Shown here in pieces: positions 51,457 through 61,344 of a stretch of DNA of 64,000 bases (the stretch's first letter is position 1; each line of letters starts with the position of its first letter). Position numbers and translations under genes: made by a program. The stretch is from Membranipora membranacea (Eukaryota; Bryozoa; Gymnolaemata; Cheilostomatida; Membraniporidae). Location of the stretch: assembly GCA_914767715.1 (NCBI GenBank), contig OU612066.1:14141001-14205000 (forward strand), read 5' to 3'. A model generated the notes under the pieces. It saw only the letters and a program-made list of their open reading frames with translations, did no database searches and was not told the origin of the DNA.

Positions 51457-52152
51457 CAGATAAAAGTATGCATAAATCCTCAGCTTCAGCTGTAGCATTT
51501 GTTTCAATAACACCTTGAAACAATGTCTAAAGTTTACTATTAGGGCTCAAAATAAATTAGATTTAGAAATAGGAAACATTTCAAGAATTAAGTCATCAGT
51601 CTCCGCATTCAGACAATCAGACAAACACGTCATCAGAAGATACAGATGAATGAGTTGGGGAGAAGGGTGACATTATAGGGAAGGATATCGACAAAGAGGT
51701 TAGAGATATTTATGTGTATACAACATAAAATTAACAGTCCATAATGTCAAGTTTCACTGCATACCTATGCAGTGGAATTTAGTACAGTAAGGTTTGTCAG
51801 AGGTTTTGGAACAATTTCACTAAAAATTCATCTTAGTGAAAGATTATTTTTTGGAAAATTCCTGAAACAAACATTGGAGCGAGAGCAAATAAATGCAAGT
51901 TAGATTCTTAAGACTCAATTCACATGCTGATTTTTAAGGCAACTCTAGCAGCAACAGATCCAGATTACAGTTAGCAAAGTCTGATTTTTGAGATTATTGT
52001 TACAACCCGGTAGTGGTAGCATTAAATACAAAATTATATGGAGTACTGGCTAACGAATTTTCTATTTAATATCACCGTAGATTGATTTAAAATCCAATGA
52101 AATCTTGATACCTGTGGGAAATACCTCGCATAACATTAACTAATGCACTTAC

Positions 52153-52635
52153 CTAAAGTGTCAGTCGTTGTTGCCTGCACACCAGTCACAACCAGGGTAG
52201 TAGTTGTTTCTGCGGTTGTACTGGATGTTGCATTGATTGCAGTCTGTGTATTTGTCGTAGTTGTTACTGGCAAGAAGCTCGTGCTGGGCTGTGTATTTGT
52301 TGCAGTTGTCTGGTTTGCTGTTAATATTGTGGTGAGGGTTGGTGTCAATGATGCAGATGATACTGTTTGTACTGCTGGAGTTACTGCTGAGGAAGTTGGC
52401 CCTACTGTGGCTGGTACTCTAGTGGTTGTTGGTGGTGGTGCTGCAACTGTTGTGGGTGCCATTGTGGTCAGTATTGCCCTGGGCATTGTCGGTGACGCGT
52501 TTGCTGGTGGTGCTGTTGTTGTTTTTGTGGTTGTAGAGGTTGTGGTTGTTGGTGGCAATGTGGTTGTAGTTGTGGTGGTTGTTGCGGGTCGTGCTGTAGT
52601 TGTAGTTGTGGTGGTTGTTGCGGGTCGTGCTGTAG

Positions 52636-52670
<35 letters not shown>

Positions 52671-53034
52671 GCTGTTGATGTTGTTGTTGGTTTAGTTGTA
52701 ACTAGTATTGTAGCTGTAGGCGTTGTAGTCGCTGGTGGTACAGTGCTGATTGCTGGAAGCGCACACACTAACAGTTTACTCTCATATGTGTCAATCAATG
52801 TAGTCTGAGAAAACGGACTCGGTTGAGAATATGTGTATGTGTTGCTGCATGGTCTACCATTAATATACAACTGAACATGCGTATTACTGTCAAACTCACT
52901 TCTCAGCTCAACACCATCAAATGAGACACATTCATCATTAGAGTTTTTAAATTTCCAGCCCATGTGACAATTAGAAGTCAACTGTACGCCAGGCGTCAGC
53001 GGTTCGGCACAGTCTCGTAGTACCTGTACATCAC
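52153..53034 (-). CDS. Mucin-like gene exon 4 (Cys domain end and Thr-rich stalk)
   Basis: Acceptor GATTTACAG|GTGATG, donor TTTAG|GTAAGT. The first 90 residues hold five Cys; the remaining 200 are Thr-rich, with a (TTG)n/(ACA)n microsatellite at about 52,626-52,680 and two near-identical TARPATTTTTTTT units. The opposite strand has a 221-codon Val-rich ORF, which is a shadow of the ACA/ACC repeats. Confidence 0.82.
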
Positions 53035-55162
53035 CTGTAAATCAGCGTCAAAAGAAATAATCCAGCAAAATCCAACAGCTATATTTCAGTTTATGTTAGG
53101 AAAATCTTAGTAACGGCAAGAAATTTCAGAATCATCATAAAGTTATGATTGTGAATCTGATTAAAATCAACACTTGAGGGGTAAAAGTTGCCAAAGCTGC
53201 CGTTGAAAAATTTACAAAAAATTCCAATTTTACATCCTGTAGCCTCGATTTGTAGGATCGATGGATGGATTGGTGATCCAAAACAGGTCTAGCACATGGT
53301 CTAAGTAGCTCAGAGATTACAGTTACTATACTAAACCTACCGTCTTCGAGTTTGCCTCCGTATAAGTCACTACTGGGAGCGCTATCGCAATTATTACTAC
53401 AAAACAAGAGCAAATTTGTTACCTTTCAATTCATTACCTAGACACATTGGGCTGTATCATCATGATCAATAGATATTTGGGAGTAATAATTTTACAGCAA
53501 ATCCATTTTTCCTGATTGTGATATATTGCGTGCAAATTTCCATTGAATAGCATCAATATTTAGAAGAAACAAAATAACTTGCACACTGAACATAGCCTTT
53601 TGTGTTTCAAAGGAACTTTGAGGCATTGTCATGTGAATGGTTAAATTCGTAAAAACCTAAAAAAAGTTTTGAATTCTATGAATTCTAATTGTTTATGATG
53701 GACACTAAGTTTTGCCCTGTGTGTCACATTTTAACCTGGCTGACGAGATTCACTGATCAATTCCAATAATTTCAAAAGAGGGAAAATGGAATCTCGTTGC
53801 TATGTTTATACTTTGAAGTGTGTAATTTCTGTGAATTAAATGTTTTCTTCGTTTGAAAAACTTTGTCGTCATCTGTTTTTGGGTCACTCAAAAATAGCTT
53901 TGACCTCTTCTTATGTTAAGAGCATGTTTAGTGCAGAGTTGGCTGAAATGCCATATAACTGCCTATCTTCCTGAAAGTTTTCTGGGAGAGGCCCCTATAC
54001 GCCCATGCTGTAAGGGGCTGCAGCGCCCCTCCTGCATCCTCCCTGATTAGCCCTATCAACCAAAATCCATGGATACAGCCATACATCCAATCAGTTCAGG
54101 TTGTTATATTTGCACTGCAGTGACTGAACTTTTTCAGATGTTCTTGAGTTCCTAAACTGAAAAGTCACCTCACCGCAATAGGAAAAAGTTAGCTTCCAAA
54201 GATATAAGGTAAAGAGAGATGGGCCAAATTGTGGCATTTCGCTACTTTGCAGAGGCGAGCTGCAAGAAAAGAGAGGAAATCACCTCTTTGCATGGTTATA
54301 ATGGATCACTTACGCCTGGCCATTACCATTACTATTGCTGCTGGCTCGCTTTCTTCTGCCGCTAGCAAGGCTAGTGCGAGTAATGTTCGCTATCTTGATT
54401 TTTCGTGCAAATTGGAGATTTATGTACCAAGGTTGGGCGACTGCTGTATCTACAACAGACAATTTACAGGTTGTATATAAATATTTGAACTCACATTACT
54501 AACCTGACCGTTTTTTATCCATATACTGCCGGTGAAGGCATTTCCTAAGCCAGATGAATAAAATTTAGTTTCATGAGATATTGGAGTTTTACATTTTCAG
54601 TATACCAAAGCAGTACAACCTTGTTATTGGAGAGCTAAAAATTTCCAGAGAACACTGCCACCTCTTCATAGCGGGAAAGTTTTTTTTTTTAAATGGGTCA
54701 AGAACAAACAAAGAAGTGTTTCGCGTAACATCATTTTTAATCCTTCAAGATAACATTCCACAGAAATGCGCTGATTATCACTTGCTATAAGTAATAAATA
54801 GAGGCGTACTACCAGTACTTCTTCATATAAAACAAGGATTAATTTGATATAAGTGTTGGCTGAGCATGGGCCTCAATGAGCGAAAAATTCAAGGCAGATA
54901 TAGCATGGAAGCGAAATATAGCCTGAAACTCAGTCTAGACTAGAGCATCCTCCACCACCCCCCTCCCACTTTCAAACTCGTCATTATTACCTGATTGAAC
55001 TTGACACCTAGCATCTGCGTAAGTATATCGTTCATCAACCAGTTGGGGATCCCCCAGATCTATATTGATGAAGAGATTCGGAGTTGCTGAGATAGAGAGT
55101 ATCGTACTGGCAAGGACGACAATATAGATTTGTCCAGGTCCATGATTGTAAATCTGAAACAT
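52153..55162 (-). CDS. Secreted or tethered mucin-like protein with a Cys-rich N domain (partial, 4 exons)
   Basis: Exons 55,162-54,991, 54,449-54,314, 53,396-53,341 and 53,034-52,153 join with phases 1, 2 and 1, all matching, into about 415 residues that continue downstream. An N-terminal signal peptide (hydrophobic about 12-26) is followed by a globular part (about 30-212) with seven Cys (53, 106, 130, 144, 157, 184, 212) and an NIT sequon at 79. The stretch PWYINLQFARKIKIANI and the following Cys pattern resemble galactose-binding, fucolectin/discoidin-type folds; this is a weak pattern match. RRKR at 89-92 is a furin-type cleavage site. From about 218 to 415 the chain is mostly Thr, Pro, Ala and Ser with long Thr runs, a mucin-like O-glycosylated stalk. 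Exon 4 ends at ACTTTAG|GTAAGT, so there is more protein, possibly a membrane anchor. Confidence 0.78.
53341..53396 (-). CDS. Mucin-like gene exon 3 (56 nt)
   Basis: Acceptor TCTTGTTTTGTAG|TAATAA and donor GAAGACG|GTAGGT. Encodes NNCDSAPSSDLYGGKLED. Enters in phase 2 and leaves in phase 1. Confidence 0.72.
54314..54449 (-). CDS. Mucin-like gene exon 2 (furin-type site)
   Basis: Acceptor GTCTGTTGTAG|ATACAG and donor CCAGGC|GTAAGT. Enters in phase 1 and leaves in phase 2. Encodes PWYINLQFARKIKIANIT, then GRRKRASSNSNGNGQ. The exon was located because exons 1 and 3 do not match in phase; it repairs both junctions. Confidence 0.72.
54991..55162 (-). CDS. Mucin-like gene exon 1 (signal peptide)
   Basis: ATG at 55,162, signal sequence IYIVVLASTILSISA, then mature sequence with the first Cys at residue 53. 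Donor AATCAG|GTAATA, phase 1. The DNA just upstream is A+T-rich (about 55,160-55,260) and may hold the promoter, with TATATA words but no defined box. Confidence 0.75.
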
Positions 55163-55262
55163 ATTATATACAATATATATTAATATATTATTAACATTAA
55201 TCTATATAAATAATATGTATTATATTTATAAATTTATTATATTTAATATGAATAATCTTTAG

Positions 55263-57850
55263 AGCATACAGACTACAAGACTATTACTGATAATATTACC
55301 ATCCTTTCTCAAAGACTTTTATTTCATTTGCAGTTGCTTCGAAAACCTTCGGCCTTCCTGCTAACGGGGTCACCAATGATTTTTGTGTCAGCAAAAAACA
55401 AGACAGTCGAAACCCGTTATCATTTAATATGTTTGACAAGCTCACCTTCATAGTGGATAAATGATACAGCGTTTCTAAATCTTTTACTGTTTTACTGTTG
55501 CTTGCTGGTCAAATATCCAGAGTTCATTACTGTTCAGGTCCTGCTTCATCAGACAATTGCCAATATTTGATAATCATCACCTTTTTTATATTTCTATGTA
55601 GGCCAAACATACATATTATGATTATACTCTCAAACTTATTGATCTGGAATAAACAATAATCACTATTGGTATTGGTATTGATCTGTCCTTTGATTAACCA
55701 AGCTATGTAAAGATCGGAATCAGTTCCCATCCCTGTGGCACAACGCAACTCAATTGATTCATCAGTAAAGCAAATATTTGTTGAAAAAAAACAGACTATT
55801 GCTTTTAAAAAGATGAGGAGTTGGTACCGAGTGCATCATGGGTACACAAAATGACCTTGCAACAACAAGAAATAGCCTGCGCAAACAATTTAGGCTGTTG
55901 CATTAAAATAAACGCTGTATAACACCCTCTTGAAATCATCAAAACCTTTTTACCAAGAGTTGTAACTAAGTTTGTATTTAACTGTCTGAATATGTGTAAA
56001 AGAGCTGCCTCATTTAAACCTATATGCATCCCAGAATGCAATTTAACAACATAATGTAGTTAAGTTTAATAGGCCATTAATCAGTTTGTATTTCTGTGCA
56101 GAATAGAGAGCATCGAATGAAAGAACATCTACGTGACAGCGACACTTGGTTCATAGTGATTATCTATATATGAAAAGGATACTGCAATCTTTCATTCAAA
56201 ACACAAAACAAAGTCATATTCAAAAATCTATCACCATCAAACTTTACTGAACCACACATGAGACAATCTGATAAATTATGGGAATGTCGTCGACACTTCT
56301 GTAACTGCTTACAAGCAAGACCGTATCCCACAATGCAACTTCGGCTCCGAGTTCCCAGAAATACCAGGACAAACTCATATACCATTGAATGAACATGTGC
56401 GCTCTGGGGGGTTTCAGAAGAGTTGCATTGTTAGAAACTTTTAAATGGACCTTTTTAGCAGTCAGCTAGGTTAATCAAACACCAGGGTTTATACCTGTTT
56501 TATTGTATTGAGGATGATTGTTATTACAGTGCATATGTACTGGTATTTTCACCCTTTTTGCTTTTGAATAAAAACAAAATCCAATCAGCTCCTCCTTTCA
56601 TTAGTTGACGCCAGGATGGATGCGCTCCCATAGATAAAACAATTGATCAGCCATTTATTGAGCATGATTTAGTGTTGTAATTGGATATCAAAACAGTCCA
56701 GTTTAACCAAAACAACATTGTAATAACCGCTTATGGTATTGATTAAACCAGTATTATCGATTGACCATGAGAAAAGTACATGACCTACATTCAAAGGTAT
56801 TGCTTACTTTTAGGTATAGCTAACCATACATATCAGGAGTGTTACTAGTCCAAAGGCTCCTCACACCCAACTGCACATTACTAAACTATAATTGAGAAAT
56901 GATTTGATATAATTAAAGTGGCACAGTGAATCATCAAACGATTGTTTCTCCTGCAATTGGCTAGGTGTCACTGCTTTTGGCTGATTGACGCCTGATTCAA
57001 TTTATGACACTTGCTGCGCAGTCGAGTACAGCCTCAGTAAAAGATTTTAGGGCATCTTGCACGGGCACCTATCTTTAGAACCAGCCAATACCTCTGTTTT
57101 GTTACTACCCCAAAATAAACCTGCCTTCAAGGCCCCGAATATGCAATTTGGAAAAATAAATACGCTACAAGAATTTCAGCTTGGTTTAATATACCATTAA
57201 TGTTGTAACTCCAGTTTCATCATATATTCAGGGTTGGAAAATCAATATATGCATAACATAGGTGGGTAATGACTTACCATTCATTTAAAACTATTATGTC
57301 CCTTTTTTAGATCTTAGACTGACCACACCTAACCGCTTTTTATGCTAAGGTTTATTTATAAACTCGCATAAAATCACAACAGAATAAAAAGTGGACTCAC
57401 AGCATATCCACTGTAGATTAAGTTTGATCCCATATGTCTGCATTCCAGTTGTTCCCCATCCACCTGGTCGCGCCTTTTTGGCCTACGGCGTGACCTTCGG
57501 AGGGGAAAGACACTGAATGCGGGCGAATGGACCAAATTTGGTATATAGCCACTGTAACATGAATGAATGCCACACCAACAACAAGACAGACAATATTGTT
57601 GTTTGATTTAGCAAGGAGTTAGAAAGTATCACCATAACAAATCTCAAAACAAATCAGCAAAGTTAAAAAAGTAGCAAAATTGTTTACAATAACGTTAAAG
57701 TAACATTACAGTAACGTTAAAGTTCCATTAATATTATTGGGTTATGTCATCAATTTAACACCCATGACTAGTTATCGGATACAGGCCCAGTCATTTGGTA
57801 TCACAAAAAGATAATACTGATAAAGTGTTAGTGAACTTTCTGCGCTAATC
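55263..57850. other. Intergenic stretch with no supported gene
   Basis: About 2.6 kb between the mucin-like gene and the CIIL gene. Several 60-78 codon minus-strand ORFs occur (for example 55,805-56,041 and 56,164-56,385) without domains or splice support. I see no repeat or RNA gene. Confidence 0.45.
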
Positions 57851-58030
57851 TTATAAAATAATGCATGATTTACTTTCTTTGGTCTCTGACTTCTTGACTT
57901 CTTTAGGCTTGTTGTCCTCCCTCTTGCAGGGCACTGGTTCAGATTTCTCAATTTTCTCATCTACCTTACTAGCTTGTGAGCTTGATCCTGCTGCAGCATC
58001 TTCTTTTTTCTCACTTTCTGCCAGGGTTCG
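57851..58030 (-). CDS. CIIL gene exon 2
   Basis: 59 codons plus TAA, from RTLAESEKKEDAAAG to KESKSCIIL. The reading frame is the only one consistent with exon 1. The acceptor has a modest pyrimidine tract. Confidence 0.66.
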   Translation of the reverse strand, partial: RTLAESEKKEDAAAGSSSQASKVDEKIEKSEPVPCKREDNKPKEVKKSETKESKSCIIL

Positions 58031-59099
58031 CTGGATTAAAATTTCAATTAAATAATCAAATAGAATGAGTAATGAAATGAAATAGGTAAGTTAGTTATAG
58101 GTAAGTTAGTTATAGGTAAGTTAGTTATAGGTAAGCTGAGGTAGAAAACATAGAAAATACAGCATATATCTTATCTATCTATCACCTAGTAGGCAGTAAA
58201 TTAATAAATACAATGGCAAGGTGAATAATATTGTCAAATATTGATAGTTGTCCCATCTCAATGCAACTTTGGACAACTCCGAATAGATTTACCTTCATTA
58301 TCATATATACCTGAACAAGCTCTAAACATTTGTGGATTGATACTTGGAAAACATCAGCAGTCAAATACTTATATGACAAGCAATTCAGAGGTTGCACAGT
58401 AGTTACAAATGCCACCTCTCATGCCAAAGTAAGGTTAGATCGACATAGGCAGTTGCCTTGTCCAATTTCTTGAGACTCAACGATATATCTTATCGAATAT
58501 GCCACACGACTGGAACTTAAATAGAAAAAAAACGTCCCTACCTCATCCTATAAGTTTTCAGTCAATTGACTATAACAGCTTTTCACAGTAGGCCTATGCT
58601 TGAACGCCTTCTCTGATACAGATCTGATATCAAAGTAACTGGCCGAAACTGAACCATTGCATATATTTCAGGTCATGTGACGCTTAAGTTGTAGAGGTAC
58701 ATAGTTTCAGAAATAAATCTCTTCAACAGCCACTTATCAGGAACAGCGGCCTAAGCGTTTGTCATTCTGCTTGCCAGATAGTCTTGTGGTAAAGACTATC
58801 TCTAAAGCACAGAAAATCTACTCCCAGTGCACAAATATTTTCGTTTATTTCTTAAATTAGGTGCTATGACTAGGAGACTTAATTCAAGACCTAAGCCGAG
58901 ACAAACGCAAAGCAGTAATAAACCTCTCCCTAAACTATTCCTGTAGCACACATACTTTTTCTTCATCAGTCTTAGAAGGTTTATTAGCAGGTAAATCAGG
59001 AGCGTTCGTCGGTTTCACTGCAGCAGCTTGAGGTTGTTGACTTCCCCAATCAAATGGTACATCATCCTCCTCAGTCTGGGGTGCACAACTCTTAGCCAT
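57851..59099 (-). CDS. Small charged protein ending in a CaaX box (CIIL), two exons
   Basis: Exon 1 (59,099-58,956) begins MAKSCAPQTEEDDVPFDWGS; an in-frame stop lies 16 nt upstream of the ATG, which supports the start. Its donor is GAAAAA|GTATGT. Exon 2 (58,030-57,851) begins after TTTAATCCAG and ends with TAA. Both junctions are phase 0, giving 107 residues, hydrophilic, rich in Lys, Glu, Ser and Ala and probably disordered. The last residues are SKSCIIL. C-a-a-X with X = Leu is the pattern favoured by geranylgeranyltransferase I, so the protein should be lipidated at the Cys and membrane-associated; the preceding Lys-rich stretch fits a polybasic second signal. An acceptor-like TTTTTTTAG 20 nt before the ATG suggests an upstream 5' UTR exon. 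No family is recognised. Confidence 0.68.
58083..58137. repeat. 15 bp tandem repeat, about 3.6 copies
   Basis: TAGGTAAGTTAGTTA repeats from 58,083 in the intron of the CIIL gene, close to exon 2. Each copy contains GTAAGT, a donor-like word in the plus-strand sense only. Confidence 0.9.
58956..59099 (-). CDS. CIIL gene exon 1
   Basis: 48 codons from ATG to GAAGAAAAA|GTATGT. Acidic N terminus followed by a Pro/Ala/Gln-rich segment. Confidence 0.66.
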
Positions 59100-61035
59100 T
59101 GTCTTGATGTTATTCTAATCTAAAAAAATCACATAATTACCTTATTGTAGCAGTAAGGCTGGGGTTTCTAGAGGCGTTGCATTGGGGAAGTGAAAAATCA
59201 TTGGCGTAGGAACTTGGTATGCTTGGTCATGAGACGCATAACACTACTGGAATGGCAGTATTCATTTGGTATTAGCTTTGAAAGATGTCACTGCACTTTT
59301 GACCAACTATATCAGGCAGCTAAAAGCTAACAGAGCTTTGGAATGTGCCTATCACCCTGACCCAGTTCAGTTCCTTTAATCTGACTCTTATAACATAACA
59401 GAAAGCTACTATGATAGCTCTTGCTGCTCACAGCATATTCATAGGCCCCATCTGGAAATGGAACATGTGGTGCGGCCGAAATGTATAGGCTAAGTCAAAT
59501 TGTAGGCTTTCAATAGCACATGTTAACTTCACTAAATTATGCATGTGATGGTCTGAACACACTTAGCCGTTGTGTCCTCAGAGGTGTGCGCAATGTCACC
59601 ATTGTTAACATATATGCTGACAGCAGCTTCAGCTGATCCTCAGATGTTTGATCAGCGGAGTGCAGAGCAGTTTGCATGACATTACATAACTAACATATAA
59701 GCCTCAGGTGCATAGGACTGCCGCATTTCCTAAGTTAGGAAATGCGGCAGTCCTATGCTCAGCTGATCCTCAGAGGATTGATGTTCATATCAAAACTAAT
59801 TGGGGTTCCGCTGAGGTTGCAACCTCAGTCAGAGCGTTTAGACCATTAGACTGTCTATACTAATTGATACTCACATCTCAGCTGACTTGAGGACTAACTG
59901 CTGACTTAAAGTAAACAACTCAGTACTTTCAGGACAACTAACTATGTATGCTAGTAAGGAGTACTTGTTGTTGCTAGTATTTTCACATGTGCAAGAACAC
60001 TGGTCTCAAAAGATAAGTGTTGTTCAAACTATTTGTCAAAAGCATGCAGCGTTCTAATAATGCTAAAGGTTTGCCGTTGCCATAACACACAAATACATTG
60101 GAGATATCACAATGTAGCAGTCTCCTAATCTTATTGATTTCTATGGATATCACATAATAATTATTCAATATTAATTGCATGTTTAAATGGGAATAGCACA
60201 ACAACAACCTTGCCTTCATCTAAACATCACATTGAAATGTTCAGCGGTGGACCAACTACTTTGAGTCTCAACTGGAATGAGCCGCCAATATAGGATCCCA
60301 TGCCACAGCACGTCTTTGGCAAGGGCATGCTGCATTATAATACTTCAAATAACTTTTGTCATGCCAACGTTTGAGTGTTTGGTATCCTAGAACCCTGAAA
60401 CCCTTTTGTGACAAACACACCATGATAATTTAGTTTCAGAATTGAAGTTGGTTCATTATTACTGCGTGAGTGACAGAAATTCACAATGCAGGACCGGAAA
60501 CTGGTCGGTAACATCACACATATTGATATTTTTCAGTTACAGGCCCTCCAGGATTATGATGATGGTGAGGTCACCATTAAACTAAAATTAACCAAATTAA
60601 AACTTGTTTCAAAACAATCAATGATTTATATACGATAAAATAGTGTATTATTGTGGGTGAATGAATTCTTGATATAAAACCAAATATGGCAAGTTTTAAG
60701 CAAATTATATGAAGATTGTCATAAAAAATGAGAGCATCAATCAGGCAAATAGGGGGTGAGAAAAAGAAACTAAGTTAAGTCTTACAAACATCTTACATAA
60801 ATGACATGTAATGGCACAGTAAGATTCACAATCCGCAGGCAATGTACAATGTAAAAAGCGATTGAAAATTGACAAGGAAAATTATACATGACTTGGTGTA
60901 AATACCGAGAGGAATATTCAACATCACATCGGAAGGGGAATAAAGATAGAACCTGAAACATTGAATGAAATGATAAAACCATCTTTTGAGCAATTTAGAT
61001 TGTCATTCAGTTATTAAATCATAATAATTTCATGT
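59100..61035. other. Spacer between the two CaaX genes
   Basis: About 1.9 kb, presumably holding the CSIM gene's 3' UTR and the CIIL gene's promoter and 5' UTR. The only structured element is the palindrome at 59,710. Small minus-strand ORFs (59,983-60,219 and 60,782-60,982) have no support. Confidence 0.45.
59710..59758. repeat. Perfect palindrome, 24 bp arms with 1 nt spacer
   Basis: Arms 59,710-59,733 and 59,735-59,758 are exact reverse complements starting GCATAGGACTGCCGC. The word CAGCTGATCCTCAGA occurs just before (about 59,631) and just after (about 59,761) the palindrome, so it may sit inside a duplicated segment. It could be a foldback insertion or a recombination scar. Confidence 0.85.
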
Positions 61036-61344
61036 CTACATGATAGAGCAGGTTTTGCTGCCTTTCACGTCAGCAGTGACAGCCTGTTCTCTTCTTTCTT
61101 GACCTTTACCAGCGGATGAGGCTGCACCGTTACCGTGTTCATTATTCCTTAGACTATTGAGTTTGTCATGTCCTATAGATGCTTCGACTCTCTCGACTAG
61201 TTGACGCTGCTCAGACAGTTCTGTCTCTAGGCGAGCTAGTCTCTCATCCTTCTCCTCACCAGCCTCAGTGAGGCGCCGTATCTTCTCTCTCAGCTCCTTC
61301 ATCTCTGCCTCGTGTCTCACATTCTCATCTTCTGTTAAAGCGTG
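61036..61344 (-). CDS. CSIM gene last exon (coiled coil, tail, CaaX)
   Basis: Acceptor TTTCACATGCAG|CACGCT, phase 0; 102 codons and TAG. The coil ends near VERVEASIG; the remaining 45 residues are a flexible polar tail ending in the CaaX box. Confidence 0.78.
   Translation of the reverse strand, partial: HALTEDENVRHEAEMKELREKIRRLTEAGEEKDERLARLETELSEQRQLVERVEASIGHDKLNSLRNNEHGNGAASSAGKGQERREQAVTADVKGSKTCSIM

Noticed and set aside
52143-52808. Plus-strand Val-rich ORF of 221 codons
   Set aside because: It is the reverse complement of the Thr-rich mucin stalk (GTT/GTG read from AAC/CAC); the minus strand has matching splice sites and a signal peptide.
61036-61344. Lamin, because of the CSIM terminus and coiled coil
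   Set aside because: No lamin rod signature or Ig-like tail domain is seen, and the coil is followed directly by a short polar tail. CSIM alone is not specific.
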